Below, in pieces: positions 44,950 through 56,640 of a stretch of DNA of 64,000 bases. Under the pieces are notes generated by a model that saw nothing but the letters and a program-made list of their open reading frames with translations, had not been told where the DNA came from and did not search any database. How positions within the stretch are numbered: the stretch's first letter is position 1; every line of letters begins with the position of its first letter. This DNA comes from Reticulitermes speratus (Eukaryota > Arthropoda > Insecta > Blattodea > Rhinotermitidae). The translations under genes and the position numbers were made by a program. The stretch covers positions 7,468,281-7,532,280 of the forward strand of contig JAJKFL010000042.1 in the NCBI GenBank assembly GCA_021186555.1. Reading direction: 5' to 3'.

Positions 44950-45090
44950 TCTTCTGGACTTCTTGACCCTTGAAGATGGGACCAATAGGTTATCCCGAAA
45001 CGTCGGTACAGAACTACTACTCAACGATGCGTATTATCCCAGAAGAGCGCAAATCTCTGACATCGCGGCGGAAGCCTAATATCATGCAAA
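44950..45090 (+). mobile_element. Penelope-like family-2 terminus with damaged hammerhead
   Basis: cttgacccttgaagatggga, then ggttatcccgaaacgtcgg: stem II GGGA/UCCC and GAAA are intact, but the first core base is U instead of C (UUGAAGA). It continues through the arm to the tail acatcgcggcggaagcc, the same tail as in the 49448-49646 element. Confidence 0.6.
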
Positions 45091-45431
45091 GCTTAAAAAT
45101 GTTCCGTCTTCGAGGTTGCTCGCTTTGGAGATAGTCTCATCTCGGTAAGAAGGTAGACCAGATTCAGGTTTGACGCGGTTCACCTCAGTTTTTGTAGCAA
45201 ATTTCGGAGTGGTAAATCTCGATTGATTGTAACTTTTCATTGTCATGAAACAAAAGAACAGCTACTTGAAACAGACAGTGGTACAGACACTCAACAAAGT
45301 GTCAGGCTTTTATAGAACCAGAAGTTCTCGAATAACTCGCCACTGGACGGAATCTTGAGCCTGTTATTTCAGTACTCTTCTTCAGATATGTACTTTAACT
45401 TTTAAACACTACGATTAATCTGAATTAAATT

Positions 45432-45608
45432 TAAAGATCCAGTTCTTACCGCTCAGTAAACACGCACCGGCTGGATTGTAAGAATCATTCAGTTAATGCT
45501 GTAAGGAGAACAAATCGCTACTTATTCTGACATTCAAATTAATCGCAAAATTTCACCCTGCGGGCTGACGGTAGAATTTCTGAATATTGAACCTGGTGTT
45601 ACATAAGG
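45432..45608 (+). repeat. Single diverged copy of the 113-bp tandem unit plus flank
   Basis: ccagttcttaccgctcagta, aaacacgcaccggct, cagttaatgctgtaagg and aaatcgctacttattctga align with the unit at 9828-10390. The next 60 bp (ggtagaatttctgaatattg, ggtgttacata) align with the sequence that follows that array. So the tandem unit is part of a longer dispersed repeat. Confidence 0.75.
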
Positions 45609-47274
45609 TAAACACTTGTTTTTAAAATAATATATAACATGACATCTATCTTATATCTCATTCATTCATTCTGTAGTCCGTAGCTTCTTCCAAAGCGAGT
45701 TCTCCATTGAGTGCGATCTAGTGCTTCCACTTTCAATTTCCAGTATCTTCTCTTTTCATCTTATATCTACATTTTTCCAAACGGTTTCACCCTTCAGGTT
45801 TCCTTACGAGAATTCTCTGTGTATTTCTCGTGTACTCCACGCTCTATTATCCTCCTCCTTAATGTGATTGGTCTGACAATATTTGATGAAAGGTATAAAT
45901 AATTGATGATCCTCATTATGCAGTTTCTCTCCATGCTCATATTACATTTTCCCACTTTCAGATGCATATAGTCCAACAATAATTTTTTTCTCAAACACAT
46001 TCTTTCCTGAGATAAGAGAAGAAAATTTTGTGGTAATATAAACGGGTATTTTGGATTTTAGTCGTTAAGTTTTAGGTTAGAACAGAGAAGATAAGGAATT
46101 CTAAACTGAATATTAAAAATGATTTTCCGAATTTAATTACTATTAAATTTTAGTCTTTAGGGCACTCATAATTAAACAAAAAATAAAGACAGCCACACAC
46201 GACTGTGATAACAATGAAGGTTTATGTCTTACAAAAGCGTGACGCCAGATAGTCTGATTGGTTCAACCGTTCCGGGTAAAATTTGTACCTACAGCTTTTC
46301 TCACAAAGAAGAACTAGGTAGGAGGTTCCACCGAAACGTTGGTAAATTTCAAATTATCTTGGAGCCCCGTTCTAGAAGACAACGGTCTTTATTCATAACA
46401 ACGTTCTTGTCTCATTCGACAAGGGTTTTTGTAATTAGCACTGCGTGTTGTAGAACCTTTGAGTCAATCGAAGCTTGTTTCGTTTTGAAACGAATTCACA
46501 AGGCAAGTTCATTATGTATGTGCTCGCCCGCAGCAACGCTGCATTTCCCAAGTGACGAAATACCAGCTGTAATTTGTTCGGCATTAAGTTACTAAAGTCT
46601 GCGTTGTAAGGTTAATGGAATGTATAATTGTAAAATTACATGGTAACTTACAGGGTCTGTAAGGTTGTGACGTTCAGCCGAGAAATAATTTTAAACTTTG
46701 TAATTAATTCCGATAATTTTTGAAGGAGAAAGCTGTTTCTGTGTAAGTGATGCGTGAAAAGAAAGTAAACGGCCAGGACTCGTGTAGAGAAACTGCTGTA
46801 TTGGAAGGAACATTAGTTCTTATAAATTACCTTTTGCCTTTTGTGAGAAGACTGAATGGACTGACAAATGATAAGCACAAGAATAATATAACTATAAAAT
46901 ACGGTTTGTGATGGAAAATTAAAAAAAAATTGTAAATTAGTATGTAGATGAGTGATAATAACTTGGAAATATTATACACTGAAGCAAGAAAATTGAGGAA
47001 ACAGAAAGATATTGCGGTATAAATTTCCTATTAAAATTTGAAGGAAGGATGTACTTATTTCTTATAGCAGTAGATTCATAATGGGGGGTCGTATTTACAG
47101 AGATTTTGAAATCGCGTGTTTGTTGCTATTTTATTTGTTTTCAACAAAGAAATTTAAGCAACTTACGGAAAACTTCTTTTGAAAGTTCAGAAATATTGCT
47201 TAAAATATTATTTTAATATTCGCATTTTATACCCTTAGGTCTTCAGTGGCATTTCTAACATAGCGATACATTGA
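45609..47274. other. Unassigned; weak hammerhead-family relic at 46295-46345
   Basis: aagaagaactaggtaggagg followed by ttccaccgaaacgttggtaa resembles a stem II/GAAA segment but lacks CUGANGA. It lies within a 123-codon open frame (46224-46595) that has no recognisable domain. No other feature. Confidence 0.3.
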
Positions 47275-47535
47275 AGCCTTTGTCACGAAGGCATAAAAAT
47301 TATGGAGGTGTTAGATTTATAGATCAAAACTGTCTTTCTCCCTGCATAAGATCGAAATAGGTGTTCAGTTTTACGCTTCGGCCGCGTTACCAATTGAAAG
47401 AACCATAAATACGCATTGGGCTTCAGAGTTATTATGGAAGCTATGGAGTAGAGGGAAAAATATTCATTTTCCTGTCCGAAATCGAACCCTGATTTGCCGG
47501 TCGTCCAGCCAGTAACCTAGTCGCCTTAGTATATA
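47275..47535 (-). mobile_element. SINE family B, diverged
   Basis: The minus-strand series is preserved: tggaggtgttagatttatag, gtgttcagttttacgcttcg, gccgcgttacc, cgcattgggcttcagag, tcctgtccgaaatcgaaccc (B box) and agtaacctagtcgcc (A-box side). Confidence 0.7.
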
Positions 47536-49434
47536 AAACATTTATATGCGTATCTCTGACGGGTCTTTAGTCTTTGCCAATAGACAGAACGGAATTACGC
47601 TTTGTGCTATCAACACTGAAACTGACCCCAAATATTAGAACCTCCTGCAGTCGCCTCCATAATTTAAATAATGCCTACTATAAGCAGTGAAATTTATTTT
47701 TATGTTGCACAAATTTCTTACTGCGGTAGACATAATTTTGTACAGCTTAAGTCATAGATAAAAGACCTAAGCCTAATGTAGACTTGAAAGTGAATTCTTT
47801 GCTGAATGAAGACTAGCCTTTAATTATAATGAAAATGTCTTTGTGCGGAATTACATACAAACGAAAAGGTGAGTTATTGTAGAAAAAACACACAAAGAAA
47901 TATTTGATAGAGTTAAGGTTCTTGGTACGGCATGAATATTATTCTGTTCCGGTTGTGACTCCGTGTAGTGTGGTAGAAATTTGCCAGGTCTTCTTCAGTA
48001 AAGATGGACGCAACAGTTTCATCCGAAGCAGTGTTGAATGTCTGTCAGACTACGAGGCGACGCATCCCAGGGAGGCATTATTCTTTTAAATAGTTTATCC
48101 ATCTTTCTTGTCTTCGTTCAGTTGGCATTATTTACCACTACCAGCTTTTTGGTCGGACGTAATGACGTCATTCTTGGCAGCACATGAGCCTATCCTTCAT
48201 GTGCCAACATTGGAATCTTAACTTCTTATAATTGCTTCGTCTATTAATTCTTCTCTGCCGGTTTGTCTCCTTGTTTTTCATTTCCGCCCTGGGCAGATTC
48301 CTTCTTTCCGCCTGAGCGGTTGCAGCTCAGTCGTACCGTCTCCTTAAGAGTCCGGATGTTCCGGTTTAGCATGCTTACTCATTCCAAGACTTCAGCATAA
48401 ACAGCCTCTTGAACTGTAACGAATATTATTACAATGATGCACAAGAAGATGGTGTTGCTTGTAAGAAATAAGCTTACTAGAAACTTCTAGGACAGTGTGC
48501 TCCCTGTCAGTTAATTAACCCTTTCTAAAGACCAGTGGTAAAATATGCACCACCTGCTTTGATATTCAATACTCTGTATTGTTCCCACACTGTGTATTTA
48601 TGTCAATAGAACTCAATTTTTTGTGCCATCAAAAATAATCTTTCTTTAGTAAATTACAGTAAAGCTGTACTTGTTTCGTTCTATTTACCGATCGTAATCA
48701 GGGGTGTCACAAAATGTGTTTTTGCCTTACAGAGAATGAATTGTATACAGACTATTGACAATGAAGTTTTTAATTCATATTACAGTATCTTTATAGGCAA
48801 GCCTATTTATGAAATTGCAGCATGCAGTAATATGGAATATTAGGACATTGTGGTATTTATGCAATATTGTAAGATATTAATTATTAAAATGATAAGTTTT
48901 TATAGTATGCGATTTTAATGGCGATTACTAAACATTTTGTATTAAAACGTAGAAGTCACTTTATCGTCCTGTGTTAGCATTTGTATTAACTTGTTGTCTA
49001 GTATATGCTGTATATTTAAGTGCAAGTCTTTGATAATTGTTTTTATATGATGTTAAATCGTCATTAGTTTTGGAATACGTAAGGTTTTTTTGTAACATAA
49101 GAAAAAGTATTCGTAATTTAAACAAAGTTTTTATTCTCGTGATATATGACTCCACATCCTTAGACAGAAATGCTTGTATCTCACTGCAACTGTTGAACAT
49201 GTCTTATTGAATTGTGCTCCTGCCTGTCTGCAATAGTTCACCTCTTACGACCGCAACTACTACTTCGTATCGCAAATGAACATGGAGTGTTATGTGTTGC
49301 TTGTAAAATATCTGCTAATGAAGATGTTTCTTCGGAAACTCCATGTTTCTTTTACTACGGAACTCGCACGAACAGACAGCTGAAATTCTATCGTACGAAA
49401 GCCTCGTGTTCTAGATATACGAAATTTCCTAAAC
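47536..49434. other. No gene or repeat recognised
   Basis: About 1.9 kb. The open frame at 49212-49463 (SAIVHLLRPQLLLRIANEHG...) has no motif I can name and is cut by the fold-back insertion. Confidence 0.45.
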
Positions 49435-49447
49435 GTATTGGCCAATT

Positions 49448-49646
49448 TAAATGTAATCTGTGATCTTTTGGGTAAATACACGGCGTCGTGTGGTAATTAT
49501 TTACCGACGTTTCGGGACAACGTGTCGGTCCCATCTTCACGGGTCAAGATTCCAAGAAGGTAAATAATTACCACACGACGCCGTGTAATTACCCAAAAGA
49601 CCACAGATTACATCAACATCGCGGCGGAAGCCTGAAATCAAGGAAA
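49448..49646. mobile_element. Fold-back Penelope-like element with hammerhead-like loop (family 2)
   Basis: A perfect 13-bp target duplication gtattggccaatt lies at 49435-49447 and 49647-49659. Inverted arms 49451-49505 and 49559-49613 (55 bp, two mismatches) enclose 53 bp with an antisense hammerhead-like motif. A 33-bp tail (caacatcgcggcggaagcct...) lies on the right. In sequence it is unrelated to family 1 but has the same layout: duplication, tail of about 34 bp, arm, ribozyme, arm, duplication. Confidence 0.8.
49500..49553 (-). ncRNA. Hammerhead-like motif, core damaged
   Basis: On the minus strand GUGAAGA (49540-49534) replaces CUGAAGA, then stem II GGGAC/GUCCC and GAAA (49513-49510), followed by CGUC and GGUAA. 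The first invariant core C is G and stem III has no loop, so catalysis is unlikely. Confidence 0.55.
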
Positions 49647-49864
49647 GTATTGGCCAATTCTTAGTGATTAATTTGGAATCATTAAGCGGGAAGATTTAGG
49701 TAATAACTAGACCCATATGTCAAGCTCTGCCTCAGTTCAGAGGAGGGAACCAATCGAATTAAGGGTATTCCATCATGAATCACAGTGAGAAAGTGAAACA
49801 GGCAGTGCCGTCTAAGTGTGGAAGCTATCATTTACATCAGAACAAGTAAGCCAAATTTAAAGTT

Positions 49865-50125
49865 AATGTGGATAATATTTGGCGGGCATGTGACATGTTT
49901 TGAAGAGTAGAGACATGCTTAGAGAGTTTTGGTGGGGAAACCTGAAGGCAAGGGACAGCTTGGAGTACCTGGGCGTAGATGGGAGGGCACTATTGAAATG
50001 GATATTAAAGACGTGGGATTCGAGGTTTAGGACTGGATTTATCTGGCTCAGGATAGGGACTAGTGCGGGTTTTTGTAAACACGGTAAGAGATTTTTGGTA
50101 CCATAAAGTGCTGGGAACTGTTCCT
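49865..50125 (+). mobile_element. LINE family 1 C-terminus, degenerate
   Basis: ggcgggcatgtgacatg, gagttttggtggggaaacct, gtagatgggagggcactatt, ggatttatctggctcagga, tagggactagtgcggg and ggtaccataaagtgctggg follow the LINE family-1 order. Confidence 0.7.
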
Positions 50126-51794
50126 TCCAAAGAAAAACTCGCTTTAGAGAATATATTACATAGTCGGTAGGGTTTAGTCTTCTGCTGTACTTTACTAAAA
50201 AGAAGAAAGAAGATAAGTAATATACGATACGCCTAACTTAACTTAATATTGTGGCGCGTTCGCGTAACCACTGTTGCCATGGGAATGGAACATGCCTTCA
50301 TTTGCATTATTTTTAACCTGCTTGTAGCCGTCCACAATATAAAACCGATGAATTAGTCCACCTTCCTAAACAGAAAAAAAAAATTACCAGAAAGTGTGAG
50401 TTTCGTGAAAATTCTCTCAATAGCACTCATATTTTACTTAAGGGAAAAACAAATTTCTACCGATGCTTTACACGTGTCGTGACAGATTTCACTGAAATTC
50501 GTCACAGATGATGGCCACGTAATGGCGTTTAATAATTGCGGGTTGCGTGAAAATAGGTGCAGTGAAAGAAACACCTCATTTGAGCGTCAGGGAAATTTCC
50601 CCATATTTTCTGCAATTTTCGTCCAATGTCATTAAAATTACGAACAGGAGCCGTAAACAAAAATGTGTTGAGTATTGAGTATTGGGAGTTTTCGTATAAT
50701 TTGGCACTGTGAGAGGCATGCTTCACTGAATTGCGTCGATAATTTGTATCCGTACTTCCCACATTTTTTTACTTCTTGGTTAACATTTTCAATAAGCGAT
50801 TTGTACATAACGCTATTGATCTTTTGTGAGTGCCGAAAAATCGATTCAGGAAAGGCCTTACCTTACTATGGGCGTAAATGAAATTACATTTAAACGCGTA
50901 CTATGAACCCTTATGACAAATTTAAATTAAAGAAGCCTTGGTGGAATCTGTACTACGTCACGGAGGTCACCAAGTGGTTCTATTTTATAACGTAGAAATT
51001 TATCCGTACAGAGGTTATACGAAACTTGTTGTAGCTGAGGTTTCTTCTGCAGCTTCAGAGTGTCAAATGTAAGCCCCAGTGAACATTAAGAAATAGACCA
51101 TTGTTATCCCTGGATCATTGGATTCTGATATAGGAAAGTAACAGAAATGAAAGAAGAAAAATTACTCGGATCTCTCTTGAAATCGACGTAGTTAAGTTTC
51201 CCAAAGGCTTTGAGAAAGAGGAGAGGTTAAATTGGCAGCACTGGGGTATGCCTTAGCATCATCACCATATCCCGGGTCTTTAAAGCAAACCACGGACCTT
51301 GTAAGGCTAAATTTCTGGATAGGGTTGGAGGCAGGATTTTCTCGCTTCGACGAACACCTCGTTTTCCCGGCGATTGAGCGGGCGCCTTGAAGTAGCTGCA
51401 ACCAGCAAAGACTCGCTTGTTCCTGGCATGTTGAGATGTAGCACCTTCTCGAGCAGCTGACGGCTGCTGCTTCAAATAGAGAGAAGAGGGTAAACGGAAC
51501 CAAGAAACAGAAAACAATTCAGATTCAGCTCTCCTCTCAAAACAGTTGTTATTCTGAAAGTGGGCCTCTCAAACGAAAAAGTCAGTTTTCAGACGTTTGC
51601 GCTTAAAATTCCTAAAAAGTTTAAGATATTTCTTTATTTACCGTATATACAGATCCTTTACATTTACCAGACTACACGGCTTCGGTTCTCAAAAGATACC
51701 ACTCGTAAATTTCTCCTCTGTGAGAACCTAAAGTCAAACAGTTTTAAAATTTAACTGGAAAACCAAGGAAGTGTTGTTGGATTTTTCGCAGGGG
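50126..51794. other. Unassigned, including a GC-richer block at 51190-51520
   Basis: Overlapping minus-strand frames at 51192-51517 lie in a locally GC-richer stretch (for example AAREGATSQHARNKRVF), but no domain or splice pattern is recognisable. 50380-50720 includes ttcgtgaaaattctc-type words like those in the 52600-53190 repeat. Confidence 0.35.
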
Positions 51795-51972
51795 AAACAG
51801 GAGGGGGAGACATGGACTGGATTGATATGGCTCAGGATAGGGACAGGTGGCGGGCTGTTGTGAATGCGGTAATGAACCTTCGGGTTACATGAAACGCGGG
51901 GAATTTCTTGACTAGCTGACGACCTATTAGCTTTTCAAGAAGGACTCTGCTCCACGGAGTTAGTTGGTTAGA
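51795..51972 (+). mobile_element. LINE family 1, last codons and 3' UTR
   Basis: gacatggactggattgatat, ggctcaggatagggacaggt, ggcgggctgttgtgaatgcg, then the 3' block (aatttcttgactagctgacg, aagaaggactctgctcc). The frame [19 protein letters not shown] is well preserved, so this is one of the younger copies. Confidence 0.8.
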
Positions 51973-51994
51973 AACCGATTTTGTCTTCTACAAA

Positions 51995-52165
51995 ACGTCC
52001 AGATCGACTCTGGAGCCCGCCCAGAACCTAGGGTTCTTTCTCCAGGGTGAAACTAACAACACATGTCCATCTTGCTCCGAGTTCGTTGGTGGAGATATAG
52101 CTCCACTCCGCAATATGCCTTTATGGTGTGCAAAGGGACAGTTGTACCTTTCCCCTTCAGGCTAT
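51995..52165 (+). mobile_element. SINE family B, body and tail
   Basis: cgtccagatcgactctggag, ctttctccagggtgaaacta, ggtggagatatagctccact, ccgcaatatgcctttatgg. It lacks the tRNA head and begins just after the LINE end. Confidence 0.65.
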
Positions 52166-52599
52166 ATGTACAAAGGAATATATATGCAGCATGAATATTT
52201 GTGCAGTAGTAGGTTATAGTGTTACAAACATAAATTTTACATTAGTTTTCTCGTTAGCTCCATTTGTCTGTCCAGGTTTCAGCCAAACATTTCACTAACT
52301 CAGTAGAATTCCATTGAATATTTCATTCATGTCGCCAACAAATACACCCTTGATACATCAAAATACGGTCCCCTATCGCTATTGGTGTCATTAACGAAAT
52401 ATTTAATTCAATAAAAATGCAAGCAATAAATAATATCAAAGTCAGTAGAATTCCTTTTGCAATAATGACGTAATACGGTTTTCTGTCTGTGTGTGTGTGT
52501 ATACGAAATAACAAGATTGAAAATTGGGTACTTGGCGTGGCGTAGTGCACAATTCTTGCCAAGGCGTTTTTTACTTTCAAAATGTCGTAAGTTTTCACG
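52166..52599. other. No gene or repeat recognised
   Basis: About 430 bp with a short TG run near 52490. Confidence 0.5.
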
Positions 52600-53190
52600 A
52601 TACGCGAGTAAATGTATTTTTTTTTTCATTTTGTATACGCCCATGTGAAATGTAAGTCCTTCCCTGAGTCGATTTTCGTGAAACTCACAAATTATGAAAG
52701 GCACTCTGTACAGATAACATACAGAATTTTAACCAAATCGGACAAGAACTGTGGATAGTGTGGATACACATTCATTACGCCCTTAAGTAAAGTGTGCCTT
52801 CTACTACACAGATTTTCACGGAACTTAGAATAACACAGTACATTTTTGTTTACAGCTCCTGCAGGGAATTTGTTTTCTGAATCAAACGTAAAATGTAGAA
52901 AATTCTGTCAAAAATCCCTTCACTTTTCCAAGTAAAACGTGGTTTCCACTGCACCATTTTTCGCGAAATTTATGATTATCGAACGATATCGTGCGTAGAG
53001 ATTCTGCATCGAATTTCACCAAAACCGGTCAGGACATTTAAATTACGGATACAAATTCATTTACGCCCTTAAGTAAAGTGTGACTGTCAATGAGCCGATT
53101 TTCACGTAACTCTCGATTGGTCGATTAACTTCCTTTAAGAGACATCTACAACACATTTCATGAAAATCCGAAAAAAATTTTTGCGCTGAT
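52600..53190. repeat. Two diverged tandem copies of a roughly 290-bp repeat
   Basis: The line ttcattacgcccttaagtaa agtgtg occurs at about 52771 and 53059. Upstream words also pair: gattttcgtgaaactc with atttttcgcgaaattt, and aaatcggacaagaactgtgg with aaccggtcaggaca. gattttcacg words recur between. Possibly related to repeat R through the gattttcatgaaatt motif. Confidence 0.6.
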
Positions 53191-53285
53191 GCTAGGTCAC
53201 GGGGGGGGGGCAGAACTGTGTGGGCAGAACGTAGAATTTTTGTCTGAAAAATCTGGCGGTGCATAAAGTAACCAATGGGGGTGCT

Positions 53286-53583
53286 GCCCGTGCCATGGCT
53301 CAGGCGGTTAGTCGCCGGCCTCCCACCGCGGAGGCCCGGGTTCGATCCCGGGTCAGTCCATGTGGGATTTGTGGTGGACAAAGTGGCACTAGGACAGGTT
53401 TTTTCCCCGAGTACTTCGGTTTTCCCCTGTCAATTTCATTCCACCGGTGCTCCATTACTTGGAAAAATGGAAAAAATAATCATCTTTCTTTTCATCTTCA
53501 TCACAGGGTTTGCACAATAAGCCTTAAGGCTGCAGTGCGTCCGTAGCTTCTGCTGCGGGGCCCTTCTCCACAAGAAATAAAAT
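53286..53583 (+). mobile_element. tRNA-derived SINE, family D
   Basis: A box (tggctcaggcggttagtcgc) and B box GGGTTCGATCCCGGG are followed by gtgggatttgtggtggacaa, gttttcccctgtcaatttca, ggtgctccattacttgg, ttgcacaataagcctta and gcttctgctgcggggccc. This is a near-complete copy. A G-run at 53201-53210 lies just upstream. Confidence 0.9.
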
Positions 53584-54406
53584 CACAAGGGTTTAAAAGT
53601 TTATGATTCGGTCCTTCAGCGCCATGTTAGCAAAGTGCCGTCGGTCTTTAGTTCCTACAAAAACCAATCATGTCACCTGCAACACCGATTTTGCAGTACC
53701 ACTAAATATTTCCTGAAATGTATCGAGCGGTAATCTTAAAATCACTTCGAAATCTTCCAGAAATGGCTGGACATCAACCTCCGCGACTCTGATCATCTTT
53801 TACGACAGCAGCACATGGGGCTACCTATTGCCATAGCTTTAGAGTCTGGCTGGGAAGTCCCAATGCGAATCACGTAATGGGCTGGCTACATGTGCCTGCC
53901 GGGGGACGTGCATGTCAACTGCACTGACATGAGTGACAGTAGAAGTGACAGGTCGAGCTTCGCTTTACTGAAACGACGGGATGAGGAGGGAGGAGAGGTC
54001 CCAGCAAATTGTGCATTACGGTCTACCGATTCACCATCAGACATGCTGTTATTACATAGACGAAACCTTACCACTGCACTGTAACTGAATCTGTAGTCTG
54101 CCAATATGCGGTGGATTAGAAGCCACAAACATATGGCTGAGTCGCCCCGTGGTCGCCCGATAATCGCTTCTTACTTTAAGGTGGAGAATTACACATAACA
54201 CAAGATTGGGCGAGAGACTTCGGTGGGAGACTAGTCGACAGAGAAGGGGGAAGGTTACACTCGTAGATGTATTTCTCTAGAAACTTTCGACTGCGGAATG
54301 AGACGCCTCTTTTGAAACCCAATCTAAAGTAAATCAGAGAGCAGCTACTGTATAAACTTAAAATATTCTTACGAAAATCAGTAACAAGTGAAGGTTCTGT
54401 TGAAAT
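53584..54406. other. No gene recognised
   Basis: A stretch around 53880-54090 is relatively GC-rich and open on both strands (PGDVHVNCTDMSDSRSDRS on plus). It could be a relic of a coding sequence, but no family is recognised. Confidence 0.35.
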
Positions 54407-54792
54407 GTGTGTGTGTATCACTTTTTCAAAACATGGAATTTTATTTTTGTATAGTATGTTTGACTCATTGCTTGGTATACCAAATTACTTCTAACTCTGA
54501 TTCATTAACGTTAGGTTTTACGTTAGGCTTAGCAACTCTTTCTTTTTGCAATATGTGTGTTTTGTTGTTTTTGTATTACTTAATGTGTGGGGGTTTTTGT
54601 AATGTGCGTGTGTTTTGTTTGTATTGTGTGTGGGTGTTTTTGTAAGGTGTGGATGTTTTTGTTAAGGTGTGGATGTTTTTGTAATGTGTGTATGGTGTTC
54701 TAATGTGTGTACTTGTATTTAATGTATGTATTTTGTTTTGTAATTGTGTATAGTTTGTTTTGTATTGTTATTTTTGTGTATATTTATATGTC
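54407..54792. repeat. GT-rich degenerate low-complexity tract
   Basis: Runs of tgtgtgt mixed with ttttgta words (for example tttttgtaatgtgtg) grade into the 49-bp array, whose unit begins with the same ttgtattgtgtgt. Confidence 0.85.
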
Positions 54793-55577
54793 CATTTGTA
54801 TTGTGTGTACTAGTGTAAGGACTACTGCCACCGGGTGAAAACATTTGTATTGTGTGTACTAGTGTAAGGACTACTGCCACCGGGTGAAAACATTTGTATT
54901 GTGTGTGCTAGTGTAAGGACTACTGCCACCGGGTGAAAACATTTGTATTGTGTGTACTAGTGTAAGGACTACTGCCACCGGGTGAAAACATTTGTATTGT
55001 GTGTACTAGTGTAAGGACTACTGCCACCGGGTGAAAACATTTGTATTGTGTGTACTAGTGTAAGGACTACTGCCACCGGGTGAAAACATTTGTATTGTGT
55101 GTACTAGTGTAAGGACTACTGCCACCGGGTGAAAACATTTGTATTGTGTGTACTAGTGTAAGGACTACTGCCACCGGGTGAAAACATTTGTATTGTGTGT
55201 ACTAGTGTAAGGACTACTGCCACCGGGTGAAAACATTTGTATTGTGTGTACTAGCGTAAGGACTACTGCCACCGGGTGAAAACATTTGTATTGTGTGTAC
55301 TAGTGTAAGGACTACTGCCACCGGGTGAAAACATTTGTATTGTGTGTACTAGTGTAAGGACTACTGCCACCGTGTGAAAACATTTGTATTGTATGTACTA
55401 GTGTAAGGACTACTGCCACCGGGTGAAAACATTTGTATTGTGTGTACTAGTGTAAGGACTACTGCCACCGGGTGAAAACATTTGTATTGTGTGTACTAGT
55501 GTAAGGACTACTGCCACCGGGTGAAAACATTAGTATTGTGTGTACTAGTGTAAGGACTACTGCCACCAGGTGAAAAC
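54793..55577. repeat. 49-bp tandem repeat, 16 copies
   Basis: Unit: catttgtattgtgtgtacta, then gtgtaaggactactgccacc and gggtgaaaa. Copies are almost identical (single changes such as gtgtgct, tagcg, cgtgtg, ttgtatgtac), implying recent amplification or homogenisation. Confidence 0.98.
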
Positions 55578-55584
55578 CCAATTG

Positions 55585-55632
55585 CAGTAAATAATAGTAA
55601 TAATAATAATAATATATAATATATAATACGGA
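55585..55632. repeat. (AAT)n/(AT)n microsatellite
   Basis: aataatagtaataataataa followed by atatataatatataata at the right end of the 49-bp array. Confidence 0.9.
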
Positions 55633-56454
55633 GATTCTAATTGAAGTAAAGTTATATAGCGTCGAATGATAGAAGGAGTGGTCAATTCTAAATTGGAAAG
55701 ACGTGAAAAGAATCAGTCTAGGCACTTGGTTATAGCAACTGAGAATAACGAAACAGCACTCAGGTTATTTGGTCTGCTGCGTGTGGTTTGAGTCCGGAAT
55801 CTCTTAGCATGCAGAATATCTAAATACTGAAAAGGAACTAGTTAAGATCTGTGGGACTGTAACGATATTGTGTGAATGAAGACACGCCAGTAAATACTTA
55901 TTCAGTTATGCCTCTACCAGGCAATCTCCAGTATAGCTGTCATGTAAGGTAACAAGAGAGATGTTGCTGGTACATCAGTTCGCTGTTCTTACTCTGTCAT
56001 TACTTAAGTTATAATTCGTAAAGCTGCATAATCGTTATTTTCTATAAGAACCACAACTTCTCTATTTTTGCCATTAAATTTACTGTTGAATAATACTTAT
56101 TACTATTGCAATAGAAATAAGAACCCAAACTTAGACGTACTCTGCCTGCGATTGGTATTTCCACGAGTGGAATTCAATTTCTTCCGTTTCTTTACATAAG
56201 CCAACCGCCAACACCGTTAGCTGTTCAAAGCCCGATGGTAACTATATTTACCACTAAGTGTAACATTTAGAAACGATACATTTTCCCCACGCAATGTATT
56301 TATACATTTCGCATGATTTTCACAATAAGTAGCAGCTGTATTTCCCTAAGAACAATTACTGGTTGGTCTTTGTAAAGAAGACAAACTTAAGTGTTTACTG
56401 TGAGGTAGGAAATTCATCTTTATATTCAGTTTATGTTAATGTTAATTCTTCAGA
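55633..56454. other. No gene or repeat recognised
   Basis: About 820 bp with no supportable feature. Confidence 0.5.
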
Positions 56455-56640
56455 ATCTGAGCCATGGTTCAGGTGGTTAGTCGCCGGGCTGGCGCAGAGG
56501 AGGCCAGGGTTCGACCACTGGTCAGACCATGTTAGATATCTGGTGGACAAAGTGACACTGGGACCAATTTTCCCCCCCGACTAATTCGGTTCTCCCCTGT
56601 TAGTTTCATTCCACCATTGCTCCGTACACGTCTTCATCTG
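56455..56640 (+). mobile_element. SINE family D, head and body
   Basis: catggttcaggtggttagtc (A box), agggttcgaccactgg (decayed B box), tggtggacaaagtgacactg, ttcggttctcccctgttag, ttccaccattgctccg. The usual 3' half is replaced by the repeat at 56641. Confidence 0.8.

Noticed and set aside
46224..46595. 123-codon plus-strand frame
   Set aside because: It overlaps a decayed hammerhead-family motif and shows no domain; most likely chance in repeat debris.
51192..51517. Minus-strand open frames of 96 and 103 codons in a GC-richer block
   Set aside because: Two overlapping frames, neither with a recognisable domain or splice sites that I could pair; kept only as unassigned sequence.
53259..53546. 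Plus-strand frames AMAQAVSRRPPTAEAR and similar
   Set aside because: They are translations of the family-D SINE head and body, not a protein gene.
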